NCBI GenBank assembly: GCA_028554755.1
Contig: JAPTOF010000020.1
Span: 3,353,001-3,417,000 of the forward strand
DNA: 64,000 nt
Source: Cordia subcordata
Taxonomy: Eukaryota; Streptophyta; Magnoliopsida; Boraginales; Cordiaceae
Reading direction: 5' to 3'
Shown here piece after piece: positions 11,701 through 22,662 of this stretch (the first letter of the stretch is position 1; every line of letters begins with the position of its first letter). The translations under genes were made by a program, and so were the position numbers. A model generated the notes under the pieces. The model was not told the origin of the DNA, ran no database searches, and worked only from the letters and a program-made list of their open reading frames with translations.

Positions 11701-12681
11701 TGTACTTGTTGTTGTATGTCGATGATATGCTTATTGCTGCTAAAAGTATGTCTGCAATCGACGAATTAAAGAAGCAGCTAGGTGATGAGTTTGAGATGAA
11801 TTAAAGAAGATTCTTGGCATGGAGATTCACAGATATAGAAACGCTGGGAAGCTATTCTTGTCTCAACAAAGTTATATTGAGAAGGTGCTGGAGCGTTTCG
11901 GGATGCTTAAAGCTAAGCCTGTGAGTGTCTTTGCTTCGCTCACTTCAAATTGTCTGCAGATTTGTCACTTAAAAGCGAGGAGGAGGTGGAGCATATGTCT
12001 CATGTTCCATACTCGAGTCTTTGTTGGTAGCTTGATGTATGCTATGGTGTGCACTCGTCACGATATTTCACATGCAGTTAGTGTTGTGAGCAGGTATATG
12101 GCATCACCTGGGAAAACACACTGGGAAGCGGTGAAATGGATAATGAGATATTTGCGTGGCACTGCGAATATAGGATTGCTATTTAGCAAGATGACTGGAG
12201 ATTGCGCAAGGTTGGTGGGTTATTGTGATTCAGACTTTGCGGGTGACCTTAATAAGAGAAGATCTCTGACGGGCTACATGTTTACTCTCTCTGGATGTGC
12301 TATCAGTTGGAAAGCAACATTACAGTCTACTGTGGCATTGTCGACTACTGAAGCGGAGTATATGGCAATTGCAGAAGCTGTAAAGGAGGCCATATGGTTA
12401 CAAGGCCTGATTCGTGATCTTGGACTGCAGCAAGATACAAGTACAGTCTTTTGTGATAGCCAGAGTGCAATCCATCTGACGAAGAATCAGATGTATCATG
12501 AGAGAACTAAACAGATTGATATCAGATATCATTTTATCAGAGATATTATATCACAAGAAATCATATCGGTGCAGAAGATTTCTACCCATGAGAATCCAGC
12601 AGATATGATGACTAAGGTGGTTCCAGTCAGCAAGTTCAAGCATTGTTTGGACTTGGTTGCTATTTGCGGTGCGGAGCATTG
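8766..12681 (+). pseudogene. Copia gag-pol polyprotein, multiply frameshifted
   Basis: The gag start at 8766 (MSSTGGKFEIEKFDG) fits the Copia gag family. The frame is lost near 8940 and resumes in another frame with a stop at about 9132. The gag zinc knuckle at about 9448-9490 reads FECGEKGHIKKEC, with the first Cys replaced by Leu. The protease motif near 9625 (WILD followed by the usual SGAT) is broken by a net loss of two bases. The integrase has HSDLWGP, TDNG and NGVAERMN (the D-D-E triad) but a stop at 10,469-10,471. The reverse transcriptase has KARLVAKGYTQ near 11,325 and YVDDM near 11,717. RNase H has [11 protein letters not shown] near 12,340, and the last frame (11,819-12,681) is open to the normal end. 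At least two stops and several frameshifts make it non-functional. Confidence 0.9.
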
Positions 12682-12737
12682 AGCCCTTAAGGGCAGTTGG
12701 CTGCAAGGATGATGGTGTATTGATTGGAGCGAATACG

Positions 12738-12753
12738 TGCCAAGGTGGAGATT
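12738..12753 (+). promoter_or_regulatory. polypurine tract
   Basis: The purine-rich sequence ccaaggtggagatt directly precedes the 3' LTR and is the usual plus-strand primer position in plant Copia elements. Confidence 0.85.
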
Positions 12754-13098
12754 TGTTGAATGTGGCCCGTATTATATAATTAATATGTGTCCTTTTTCTT
12801 GTAGTATACTGTTTACTTTTCCTAGTAGTATACTGTTTCCTTATACTTGTAGAATACGGATTATGATACTTATGTACTATAAATAGGGGCTAGACATTAT
12901 ATTAAGGGCCTTAGGTTCATACCTCTTGTGGTATGTGGTGTGAGAGAGAAACTAAAGTGAGAGCCTTGTAGCATTTGTGATCAGTAATAAAATTATTCTC
13001 TGCTGCCCGTGGACGTAGGCTTCAAAGCCGAACCACGTAATTTCTTGTGTCCGTTATTTCTTCTCGTATTCTTCGTGTTTGCATGTTTTTCCCCAACA
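12754..13098 (+). repeat. Copia 3' LTR
   Basis: 345 bp, the same length as the 5' LTR, with about 8 single-base differences. Ends at CCCAACA, followed by the TATAT duplication. Confidence 0.95.
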
Positions 13099-13107
13099 TA
13101 TATTGTG

Positions 13108-13138
<31 letters not shown>

Positions 13139-13195
13139 GTATATATATTTATGTATGTATATATATGTATATATATGTATGTATATATATATGTA

Positions 13196-13228
<33 letters not shown>

Positions 13229-13240
13229 GTATGTATATAC
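13099..13240. repeat. TA/TATG microsatellite array
   Basis: Imperfect tatatata/tatg repeat that continues the target microsatellite to the right of the Copia element. The Tyr/Ile-rich frames that read through it are translation artefacts. Confidence 0.9.
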
Positions 13241-14494
13241 TTTTTTGTTGGTGTGTGCTTGACTGTTTTGACTTGGGGTTATGTTATAAATAAGTAAAGC
13301 TGCAGGGACTTATGAGGTAAACAAGGTAACATACAATCAAATGAGCATAAGAATAAGAAAGGAAAAAAAAAAAAGACAGGATGACAAAAAAACCCACGCT
13401 CTTTTCCTTGTTTCTTCTCTGCCGAACCAATCTTCCCTCTTTGAGCTCTTTATTCCTTCTTCTTTTGCAAAGAATTGGAAGAAACTAAGGATAATATCAA
13501 GTTGGGCGATTTAGGTATGATCTTATGAACTTATTTGAGCTATATATATATATATATTGTGTAAATCTGTAGATATGTATGTGTGTGTGTGCTTTGATGT
13601 GGATTTATGATGATTATGTGGAACATGAGTGAATTCTTGGTGTCAAGGGCTTATGCTAGAAAGTATGAGGTGAATTGCATGCCTATATATAGTAAAATTA
13701 AGGAAATTGAGGTAGAAAATGATTGCACCAAGAATAGGGCTCTTGAGTACAACGTGTTTAGGTTTGAAATGGCTTTCTTTTGAGTTGATTATTAAAGTAT
13801 ATGCATGTATGGATCTCTGATTTCATTTGGTAGTTTAGGGAAATTGATGAGTTAGGAATCTTGCTAGAAAGTTTGAAATTTTCATGTTGTTTGGATGGGT
13901 TGTTTGTACAGTGGGATTAAAGGATGTTCATGTAGGATAAATTTAAAGTTTTGCTAGAAAATGCAAGGGAAAGCACTGTTAGACGCCGCAATCTGAGGCA
14001 CATGCGACCCATGCATTAGCCACACAACCACAGGCACATGAGCCTTTACGCCGTCAGACACGTTCATCCAGAAAATGCAACGCACCATCCCCTGTTAGGC
14101 GTCAGTTACCTGATTGCACTAACAGGGGGAAGGGGCCTGATCATTACACACCTGGATGATGTATTCAGTTTTGGAGCACTTTTTTGTTTCATATGTATTT
14201 GTGACACATTATTTTTAGTTGATTGGACTTTCATTTGGTTTTTTTATTTATTTATTTTAGACTACGTTATGTTTTTTATGGTCCACTGAGTACTTAATGT
14301 TTCCAATTGACTATGTTGTGCACGAGTAACCCAAGGTTAAAGTAGACATGACAATGTTAATTAGACAATAACATTACAACGTCACAACAAGTACTCGTTC
14401 ACAACTTTAATTGCATAATAACATTACAACGTCACAACAAATAAACATAAAATGATTACATATAACACTTGCGACAACTGGTAAACATAACGGA
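13241..14494. other. intergenic DNA
   Basis: Mixed composition with a pyrimidine-rich stretch at 13,380-13,460 and a short TA run near 13,545. It may contain the unrecognised left end of the MULE whose transposase starts at 17,006 on the minus strand. No terminus matching the right end was found. No gene is seen. Confidence 0.4.
14089..14128. other. perfect 10-bp inverted repeat (hairpin)
   Basis: CCCCTGTTAG at 14,089-14,098 and CTAACAGGGG at 14,119-14,128 form a perfect 10-bp stem with a 20-nt loop. The surrounding 13,980-14,110 region is GC-richer than its neighbours and includes two copies of ggcacatg. It may be the subterminal region of the MULE to its right, but this is unproven. Confidence 0.5.
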
Positions 14495-17006
14495 TTACGT
14501 ATTTTGGTTGTTGGGGCAAATTGTAACAGTGTGACCTGGTTGACCATATGCTGTACATTTTCGTTGTCCACGGCGATCTGAGTGATCCATCTCGTTTGGG
14601 ATACGCCGGCCTCTGGCTTGTCCTTTTCTTTGTCGAACATGAATTAGGTTCGGATGCAACGTCCATGTAGGCACTAAAGGCCAATAAAATTGGTGTCCAA
14701 GAGGCTCGAATGTCCGCCAATAGGTATCTTTGTACGATTTCATTGTCAGCTGTTGAGGTATCATATTCTCCATATTAAACTCCTTAAACTAAGCAAGAGT
14801 TTGCGCATGCAAGCATGGCAAGTGATATTCAACCCACTTACCGCAAGTACACGTATTTTCTTCCCAAATGACAACCTGGTTTGGCGGATTCTTGTTCCAT
14901 CGCACTGGCAATCGACCGACCTGGTATCTGCCATCCTCTCTGAAACTAAGTACATGATGGCGATGTGACAAGGTCTCCCACTTCTCAAAGAGCTCCCTCA
15001 CACTAGGAGGGAGCTGATGGCCTTCACTTTCCAACTGCATAGCATAGACCAATCGATCATGAAAGTAACCTTTTATCTTCATAAAAGTATTAGTAACAAG
15101 GGTCGTAATGGGTAACCCCCTTGCACCGACGAGGACACTGTTGAAGCATTCGACATTATTTGTGGTCATCACACCCCATCTGATTCCCCCATCAGCGCTC
15201 ATGGTCCATGTATCGGCAGGGATATCGGATAGGAACTTGTGTACTCGTCTGTCAACACCATTCTGACTAGGGTCTACAGCAAAGATCATGTTCATTGCAA
15301 GCACATGTTTGCGTGCTTGACATTCTCGGCCAGCTATCCAACATATGTCTTTAATGAATTGATTCCGCCATCTTTTCATCACATTACTTTTCAGATGTCT
15401 CAAGCAAATGCGATGTTTTATTTCAAGTTGACCGTCACGTATAACTCGTTTGATTGCAAATGCGGTGCCTGCATGCCTATCTAAAATGATACATACTTGG
15501 GGCATCCTAGTGAAAAAGTTCTCACGTAACTGCTGTAAGAATCACGACCAAGTACGAGTTGTCTCTGTATCTACAACTGCAAAAGCTAACGGCAACACTA
15601 GGTGTGTGCCATCTAGCAAAACCATGGGTTTACAATGCCTCCACACCGTGATGCATGGACTGAACGGCCAATAAACCATGTCGAAAATTTTTTCAACCTG
15701 TGTTGAACCTTCGGCGAACCTATATCTCACAACACTACCTGGATTTTTGGCTATCACAGCACAAAGAAACTATGGGAGCACTTGATACGACATGTCCCAA
15801 TTGCCATACACTAGTTCAATTGCTTTATTCTGGCCGTTCCATGCTTTTCTGTAACCGACTTCGTAATCAGCCTTCTTAGCTATGAAATGCCTCACCAAAT
15901 ATCCAACCAAACCTGAAGTCAAATTTCTGTGGCCCGACGCAGTTATTTGCACCATACATACATATCTAACGTCATACTGCGTGATCTCCCACTGTTTGTG
16001 CGTTGCTTTCTTTATGACACGTACATACCATGGGCATGCTACACTTCTATTGTGTGTTTCCCTGCATCGTACCTTCCACGGGGTCTTACTTGACTTGACG
16101 ACCCTATATTCCTTTTGTATTTTTATTGCGTTCTGTTGAATAGCCCTTATCCTATCCACTTTGGATGGGAACACCATTCCTTTGGCCAATTCCATCCTGT
16201 CGGGGTCTCATATTGGACGTTTGATGACCTCGTACCTGCTTGTCGTGTAGAATTTAGTCATAGCAGTATGGAACTCCACTGCTTCCTCCTCATCTACCTC
16301 CGGCTCTGCATCGACATCCAATCCTTCTACCTCGTTCTCAATTTGGTAGTTCAAACTTGCTTCTGAGACTGCATCTTCTTCTTGATCGTTCAATTCACCG
16401 TTCTCATTTTCTTTGTTTGCTTATGACAAAACAGTATCTGCTGCGATATCACATCTCTCCTCTGTGCCATTGCCATGATGAGAGGGTTGTCAGACTTCAA
16501 AAGTGGACTGCAGTTGCGGGAAAAGAGAAAAAGTGGCAAACTCTGACGCTGTTGTTGCAATATTGATATGTTCATCTTCTTCATATGATGGTGCTGCATT
16601 TAGGTTCAGCATGTTAGACTGGTACGGGACATCGGGCATTTGTTGCAGCACATACACGTCATGAGACTGAATGTCCACTATGACGTGCGCCACAACGGTT
16701 CCAATCACGGCGAGCTGTGCCATACATCTCTCGCATATCTTCATCATCAATTATTGCACTTGGATAATAATAAATCTGCTGCAATGTAGCATCCTATCTA
16801 GTGTCACGATAGCATAAGTTAACCCTATCACTGGTCGGACGCCACCTTAGTTTTCTAATTACACGAGAAACAAATTGATTGTAAGTTGTATCGGGATGAA
16901 TTTTGATTTTGCGTGGTATATTTGGACTTCTATAATCAAGACCATAATCGGTCATTATTGTGTGACCGCCATAATATAAAAGAATAGTAACCTCGGTTGA
17001 ATTCAT
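14495..17006 (-). pseudogene. MULE (mudrA-like) transposase, copy 1, decayed
   Basis: Collinear fragments across frames reconstruct a mudrA-type transposase. The N-terminal ubiquitin-fold-like segment (17,006-16,797, LLYYGG...) is followed by an acidic linker (to about 16,210), the MuDR/MULE N-domain (to about 15,770) and the catalytic core. The presumed catalytic residues are the Asp of LLDGTHL (about 15,635), the Asp of LDRHAG (about 15,480) and the Glu of NNVECFN (about 15,150). A CLRHLKSN (C-x2-H) motif is also present. A SWIM finger CTC...CLH lies at about 14,851-14,807, and a C-terminal zinc knuckle at about 14,540 has its second Cys changed to Tyr. Lesions include stops near 16,796 and 14,789, several frameshifts, and an in-frame loss of about 20 residues after LLDGTHL compared with copy 2. 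It cannot encode an active enzyme. Confidence 0.88.
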
Positions 17007-17565
17007 TCTTTTAGGTGCTTTGGTAGAAACTTATACTGACAAATGGAATGAATTTGGTAGAAAGTTTATTTGGTGGAAAGTGGAATGATGGGTAATGGAT
17101 TCAATGAGTCGGTGGAGGAAGGGGTTGGGGTTTATATAGGCAAAAAAACGTATTCCGGGAGTGCGATTTCTAAAATTTCCCATGACATGAAGTGACTAGA
17201 GCATGATAGATGGCAGGGTATATATTTCAGATACTGCAAACGCACTCCCAGAATGCGCTGCTAAGAATAAATTCTCTTCCCCGCAATCAAATCAAATCTA
17301 GCAAATCTGAAATCAAATCAAATCTGCTAGGGTTGCAGGGAAAACCTAGAAAATGGGTTCCAAAAGTGCGGAACGTACTTCCGGAATGCGGGCGCACTCC
17401 AAGAGCACGGGTGCACTTTGGGAGCGAGTTCCGCCTTCTAGGAAGGCGTGAAGCACATTTTCAGAACCAGTTTGGGTTATTTTTGAAAACTTAATACGAA
17501 TTGGGTTAGTTTTGCATGGTATTTTAAAAATTGGTTCAAAAAAATAAAAAAAATCCCCCATACAT
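17007..17565. mobile_element. MULE copy 1, right terminal and subterminal region
   Basis: Upstream of the transposase start lie inverted motifs of one theme: cgtattccgggagtgcg (about 17,149), cgcactcccagaatgcg (about 17,240) and a longer array of ttccggaatgcg/gcgcactcc words at 17,365-17,440. The probable tip is aaaaaaaatccccc near 17,550-17,565, which read outward-in is GGGGGATTTTTTTT, like the A/T-rich tips of MULE copy 2. The arrangement (palindromic subterminal words, then an AT-rich tip) parallels copy 2 with different words. No matching left terminus was found, so the element may be truncated. Confidence 0.5.
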
Positions 17566-17879
17566 GAGTACCATATAAATTTTATCTCAGGCAGACGGGT
17601 CACTGTTGCATCTCTGGATGAGTCGCACTCAAACCTATACAAGGAAAATCAAGTATTTTTAACCAAAATTTGGCTCAATTATCGTGTGTAACTTGTTGTA
17701 ATAATGTGTTATTCTGGGACTGGTAGATTTCAAAAACATTAGATTATATATATCTTGTTATAATCAGCCTCTACCACTACAAATATCTTCACCAGCCATT
17801 GTTACGTAAGATTCAACCCAAAAAAGTTCCAACACTTTGCAAAAGAATTTCAACAGCAACGAAAGAAAAAACTTGGTAG

Positions 17880-18307
17880 AAGAAGAAAAATGGATTTGAA
17901 CCCTATGTTAGGGAGACAGTGGTTCAACTTAAATGCATGCAAACTGAGCAAAAGGCTGCAAAGGAAGAGGCTCAAAAGAAGTTACACCAATATGAGGCTG
18001 CATAGGAAGAGGCTCAAAACAAGTTACACCAATATAAGATTGCAAAGAAACTTTATGAGGACAGAACTCGTAACTTTGTTAGGGAGGCGAAGGCTATTGG
18101 GGTGTGGTTTAACGTGCTAAATATCTTGGCCAACTTCATAAAGCTGAACTCATGGTGGTTGTCGAGGAGGATTGTGCTCATCTTGCAGATATGAAGAGGG
18201 GTGTTGATACCGAAGGCATCGATGAAGAGGGGTAGGAGGAGTGGCATGAAAGAAGAAAGGCACAAGGTGTTGCGGAAGAAAATGAGAACTATCTGAGCAG
18301 ATTATAA
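17880..18307 (+). pseudogene. coiled-coil protein fragment, second copy
   Basis: Read in the frame beginning QTEQKAAKEEAQKKLHQYE, the sequence is a Lys/Glu/Ala-rich coiled coil with an internal duplication of EEAQ(K/N)KLHQY. It has one in-frame stop (about 18,003), then KKLYEDRTRNFVREAKAIGVWFN. After about 18,115 the frame shifts and continues with acidic sequence (ELMVVVEEDCAHLADMKR). It resembles the minus-strand fragment at 1192-1470. The family is unknown to me. It lies just outside the MULE copy 1 terminus, so capture and later loss by a transposon is possible but not shown. Confidence 0.35.
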
Positions 18308-18406
18308 AGGGGGAAGTGGGACGTATGGATGGCGAACAAGGAATGAGGTTAGTGCTTTTGTATTGGTTTGCTCATGCATGTTGTTTGGATGATCATGGAC
18401 ATGAGC

Positions 18407-18409
<3 letters not shown>

Positions 18410-18450
<41 letters not shown>

Positions 18451-18484
18451 TATATACATACACATATATATATATATATATATA
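18410..18484. repeat. (TA)n microsatellite
   Basis: Long ta/tatac run. The Tyr/Ile-rich frames on both strands here are artefacts of the repeat. Confidence 0.9.
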
Positions 18485-18489
18485 TTGAC

Positions 18490-19133
18490 TGTGTAACACC
18501 CTCTAAGCCTATCACTTTTTATTTCTAGTGCTAGATTTTATTTTTGCCACGTTTGAATCTAGAGAACAGTAGTACAAAGTTTTCCTCATGTTTGAATCAA
18601 AACTAACTAATTACTTCCTAAACTTCTTAAAAGTGTGCAAAATATCCTTGAAATATACAAAGGAGTATTTAGCATACTTTTAAAAACTTTAAGGGGATAA
18701 TTAACTAGTTTTGATACTACAGAAGTTATGGTGTACATAGGTCAGAGTATAAGGAAGTAATTAGCTAATTTTGATACTTCAGAGTCTATGATGGAAATAG
18801 GTCAAAGGACAAGGGTTAACATGTAATTTACTTTTTTATATATGTTTTAGTGAATACCATTTCATGATCTACTTAAGATAAAATTTATATGGTACTCGTG
18901 TATTGGTTGTGACACACAGTAGTGGATAGAGGCTACAAGACGATGACAGTGTACATGAACAAGAAATCGAGTAAAATTATTCAAAGTATCGTTCTTGACC
19001 TGTTTCCTTTGTGCATCACTTTCCATTTTTAACCTTTTCTTATGTATTTAGCCTCCACTTTTTCACCTGTCCTTTTACTACCTTTGACCCCTATCTCTTT
19101 TTCTTTTCTATTTTCTCAGTGTTTGTGTGGTGA
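18490..19133. other. intergenic DNA with a dispersed repeat piece
   Basis: The segment 18,535-18,605 repeats the phrase seen near 2600-2690. No coding sequence is recognisable. Confidence 0.45.
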
Positions 19134-19141
19134 GGTGGCGC

Positions 19142-22100
19142 CAGTGGCGGAGTCAAGACCCAGGTTCAGCGGGTGCACATTTATATATGTATAACTAGAT
19201 TTATACTTGTACGATTCATGGGATAATTCTTTAAAATTAGCAAATATATATTTTTTTTAGAAAAATAGAAAAAAAGCTTTTAACACGTGCTAAGTATAAT
19301 TGATTATTGAAAAACCGATTTGAAATTGGACAAATTCTCAATCATAGATTTTATATAAGAATTACAAAAGTAAAAAAAGGATAAGATTCATCCAAATGTA
19401 AATTAAAAATGAGACTTAAGTATATTATCATATAATTAATATTAATTATTTATTACTTTGAAATAATAGTTAAAATGCTACAATATATTTTTAAAAATGT
19501 TTTATAACAAATATACATAGAATGTCATATATGTCTATTTCTATAAAAAAGAATATTTATTTTATCTCCCAAAGCCATGTATGTTTCTATTGCAAATGCA
19601 AAACACATTAAATCTCAATATTTTATTCTAAAAAGAGACCAAAATTTTTTATAAAAAATAAAAATAAAAGGGTATGAATTGAATTTATCTAATCATTGCT
19701 AAATTACTAACAATTTAAGTTTAAAATAGATCATTCATATTATTTAAAACTAATATTTTCAATCTATTAAGTGGTAAATTATTTATTAATAGCTCATTTA
19801 CTAATATGCATGTTTCACTTGGCAAGAAATCCTAAAGAGTAGAACTGATATTTTTTTTGGTAAAGACATGAATGACAAAAAATTAAAAAATAATGAACAG
19901 TACTTTTTTTTTCCCCTTTCACTTAGTATCTAGATAAAAAACAATTCTACTGTATACACTTACAAATATATATATGTGACTCTCATTAGAAATTAAAATT
20001 TTCTTTAAAACTAATAGTGTTTAAATAACACTATCTTTTAATTTCTCAGATTATATAAAGTTTAAATTTAAAATTGGATAATCAAAAATTTTCAAACTTG
20101 ATGCTTATATTTAGTAATTACAAAATTTGCTAATGTAGAAATGCCACTTGACATTCAATGCTTAAAGTGAAACTATTTTAGTGTATGCATACGAATCGAA
20201 TAAGAGAAATGAGACAACTATCCAAACAAACTACGAGTACTAACATATAAAGTTATTTACAAAACTCCTATATGAAATGGAATTGTAATTATGTAAGCTT
20301 TATAAACGATTATGATTTAACAATTGACCTAATTCATTATTAGTGAAACCAGTACAATTGCAGAAGATGAAGTAAAAATTAACAAAATCTAAAGGAATTT
20401 ATTTTTATAAAAAAATTTTGGCTTAAAGAAAGTTTTAAGGAGAAAATAAAATAGAAGTCATGAATTTGAGTATGAGAGTATTTAATATATAATTTTTAAT
20501 TATTTCTTATTAAATAATTTATATTAATTTGGTACAAACTTGACTGCAAAAATTTTGTTGGACGAATATGATTTACAATTTGAATTAATTAGGAATTAAA
20601 ATATATTTTTGATAATAAGTTTTATTTGGATAGAAATAATATTTATTCGAATTTTAAAGAACTAAATGCTTTGTTGAAGGACTTAGAAAACTAATACGTG
20701 CAATAAACTTAGAAGGCGTATATCTTCTTTTATAATATATATAGATTTTTAATATAAATTAAAAATAAATTATAAAAATATATAATATTTAATATAATAA
20801 TGGCATCTTAATATACATAAGAAATATAAATACATATCTGTCATTGTTGTGAATAGAATTATATTTTATAGTTGTCCTAACTTGATTGTTGATTTTGAAA
20901 ACATTAAATATTCAACTTATTAAAATTATTTCTATACATAAGTGACCAACCAGCCATTTTTCTTTTATTTTCACTTTCTTTACCTCATCATATCTATATA
21001 TTTTTTATTTTTTACTTATTTTTTTCATTTTGAATTATTTTTTGGTTGAAAAATAAAATAAAAGTATTGATATTACCTTTATCACAATTTTGAGAGGGTG
21101 CACTCTTGTCATGAATGATGCATTTCATATTAATTGATCTCCTATAATAAAAAAATTAACAAAAAAATAACGATGAATAGAACAACACCCCTCCATGGTT
21201 GACTAATATGCACAATATTCTCCTGTGATTAGGAAATTAGTAGATTGCTCCCTCATGTTTTTTGAAAAAGTGCACACGTCCCCTTAAAATTAGAGGTCGT
21301 TAGTTTTTTGACGATTTTTAAGAAAATGTCAATTTTGCCCTTATTTAATCCAATAAAAAGTCTATTTTACCCTTATTTTATTTAAAAATAAAAAAAACTA
21401 AACTAAAAAAAAAAAAAGAAAGCTAGTCATCAGTACCACCCCCACCCCTCATCCCCGTCACCTCCAGCCACTTCTCCACCACCCAAACCTTATCCCCAGC
21501 CACCTCCATTGCCCAAAGACCCATCCTCGCCACCCTCCTTACTGCCCAACCCCCATCCCACGCCACCCTTCACCACCCAAATCCCTATCCCTACCACCCC
21601 TATCCCTATTAATTAGCAAACCAACTTCACCATTTTCACCATCACAAAAAACCTTCATTAAACACTTTATCAATATCAACATCAACATCATGATTTCGCT
21701 CATCAACACGATTTCTCTCATCAATCTCCGCTTTTAATTTATGGTTTTTCCTCACGTCAAATCTGATATATGCGTCAGATTTAGTCATCACGTCAAATCT
21801 GGTTGGTTAATCCATGGGTGCACTGTATGTGTTTATGCGATCATGTGTGTGTGTTTTTGCGGACGCATGTGTGTTTGTGTGTACAAGGGTGGCGAAGAAT
21901 GGGGTTAGGGATGGGGGGTGGTGGTGGGGATGGGGGTGGAGTTGATTGCTATTTTTCTTTTTCTTTTTTAATTTTTATTTATTTTCTATTCTTTAAATAA
22001 AATAAGGGCAGAAAACCCATTTAATATATTCATTAGAAAAAAAAAGTCAGCATCTCTCGAGCCACACGTGTATCTTAAATCTCGTTATCTTGAACGGAAA

Positions 22101-22303
22101 GTATACGGAAGGGGTCTATATGTACTAATATTAAAACTATAGGGGGTGTTTTATCTAATTTCATAACCGCAGAGAGTATTGTATGCATTAATCAAATCAT
22201 AGTGGTGTTCAGCTCTTCACCCAAAAAATAATGATAACTTTTTTTTCTTTAAAGAGACAGGGAGTGCACAAGCACCCGTGGAGTCTCTGTGGCTTCATCT
22301 ATG
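19142..22303. mobile_element. hAT-like DNA transposon, non-coding
   Basis: The left tip is CAGTGGCGGAGTCAAGA. The right tip read inward is CATAGATGAAGCCACAGA, an imperfect terminal inverted repeat, and both ends share a nearby cgggtgc word. The 8-bp sequence GGTGGCGC flanks both ends exactly (19,134-19,141 and 22,304-22,311). An 8-bp target duplication is diagnostic for hAT. The interior is very AT-rich and has no transposase frame. The element is 3162 bp including a nested 1052-bp MULE-type insertion, so about 2.1 kb on its own. Confidence 0.75.
21171..22222. mobile_element. MULE-type non-autonomous element A, nested in the hAT element
   Basis: A perfect 9-bp target duplication AAAAAATAA flanks it (21,162-21,170 and 22,223-22,231). 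The ends are inverted over about 100 bp: left gatgaatagaacaacacc and cctgtgattaggaaattag; right, read inward, gggtgaagagctgaacacc and ctgcggttatgaaattag. The interior includes a C-rich, CCACC-rich stretch (21,430-21,610) and its G-rich counterpart (21,890-21,945). It belongs to the same family as element B at 56,360-57,156. There is no coding capacity; the small frames inside are composition artefacts. Confidence 0.85.
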
Positions 22304-22311
22304 GGTGGCGC

Positions 22312-22653
22312 TATGATGGGAGAAAACGACCACTTGATAAAATAACAGCACTAAGAAATCTGATTCTAGTAAGTCCAATATTTTAGAACCATCTTCAAAA
22401 TCTTACGCTAGTGTGTCTTATTTCCTAGACCAACCAAAAAAGGGGAAAAAGAGGGTGTCTCATCTCCTGGCATGTAGTCCAAAACAAGAACAACATTGCT
22501 TGTGTCCAGAAGATTGGGCCTTGCAAACGAATTACAAAAGAGTCATGCAATGATGCAAACGAGTTACGAAAGGGTGGAGAATGGAGATCGACTAGGAGTC
22601 TGATATTGATATTGAAAGCTACTTTGTCACACACTTGCCCTTTTCTAAGTAGT
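22312..22653. other. short intergenic spacer between two transposons
   Basis: Ordinary composition, with no gene seen. Frames on the minus strand at 22,425-22,634 have no recognisable similarity. Confidence 0.4.
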
Positions 22654-22662
22654 ACTCGCTAG

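Larger units (their letters stand above)
7553..13098 (+). mobile_element. Ty1/Copia LTR retrotransposon, full length, coding-dead
   Basis: A complete structure of about 5.5 kb. It has two 345-bp LTRs that begin TGTTGAATG and end CCCAACA, a 5-bp target duplication TATAT on both sides (7548-7552 and 13,099-13,103), a primer site three bases after the 5' LTR, and a purine tract before the 3' LTR. The domain order is gag, protease, integrase, reverse transcriptase, RNase H. Integrase before reverse transcriptase is the hallmark of Copia. I count about 8 differences between the LTRs (roughly 2.3 percent), which points to insertion within the last few million years at usual plant rates. The coding region carries more lesions than this divergence would suggest (see the gag-pol entry), so the copy may have been mobilised in trans when already defective. 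Confidence 0.95.

Noticed and set aside
13009..13297. Tyr/Ile-rich frames of 71-94 aa
   Set aside because: They translate the TA/TATG microsatellite after the Copia 3' LTR and shift register in all three frames equally.
14038..14289. 83-aa plus-strand frame near the hairpin
   Set aside because: Hydrophobic low-complexity C-terminus from T-rich DNA, no similarity, and next to a transposon.
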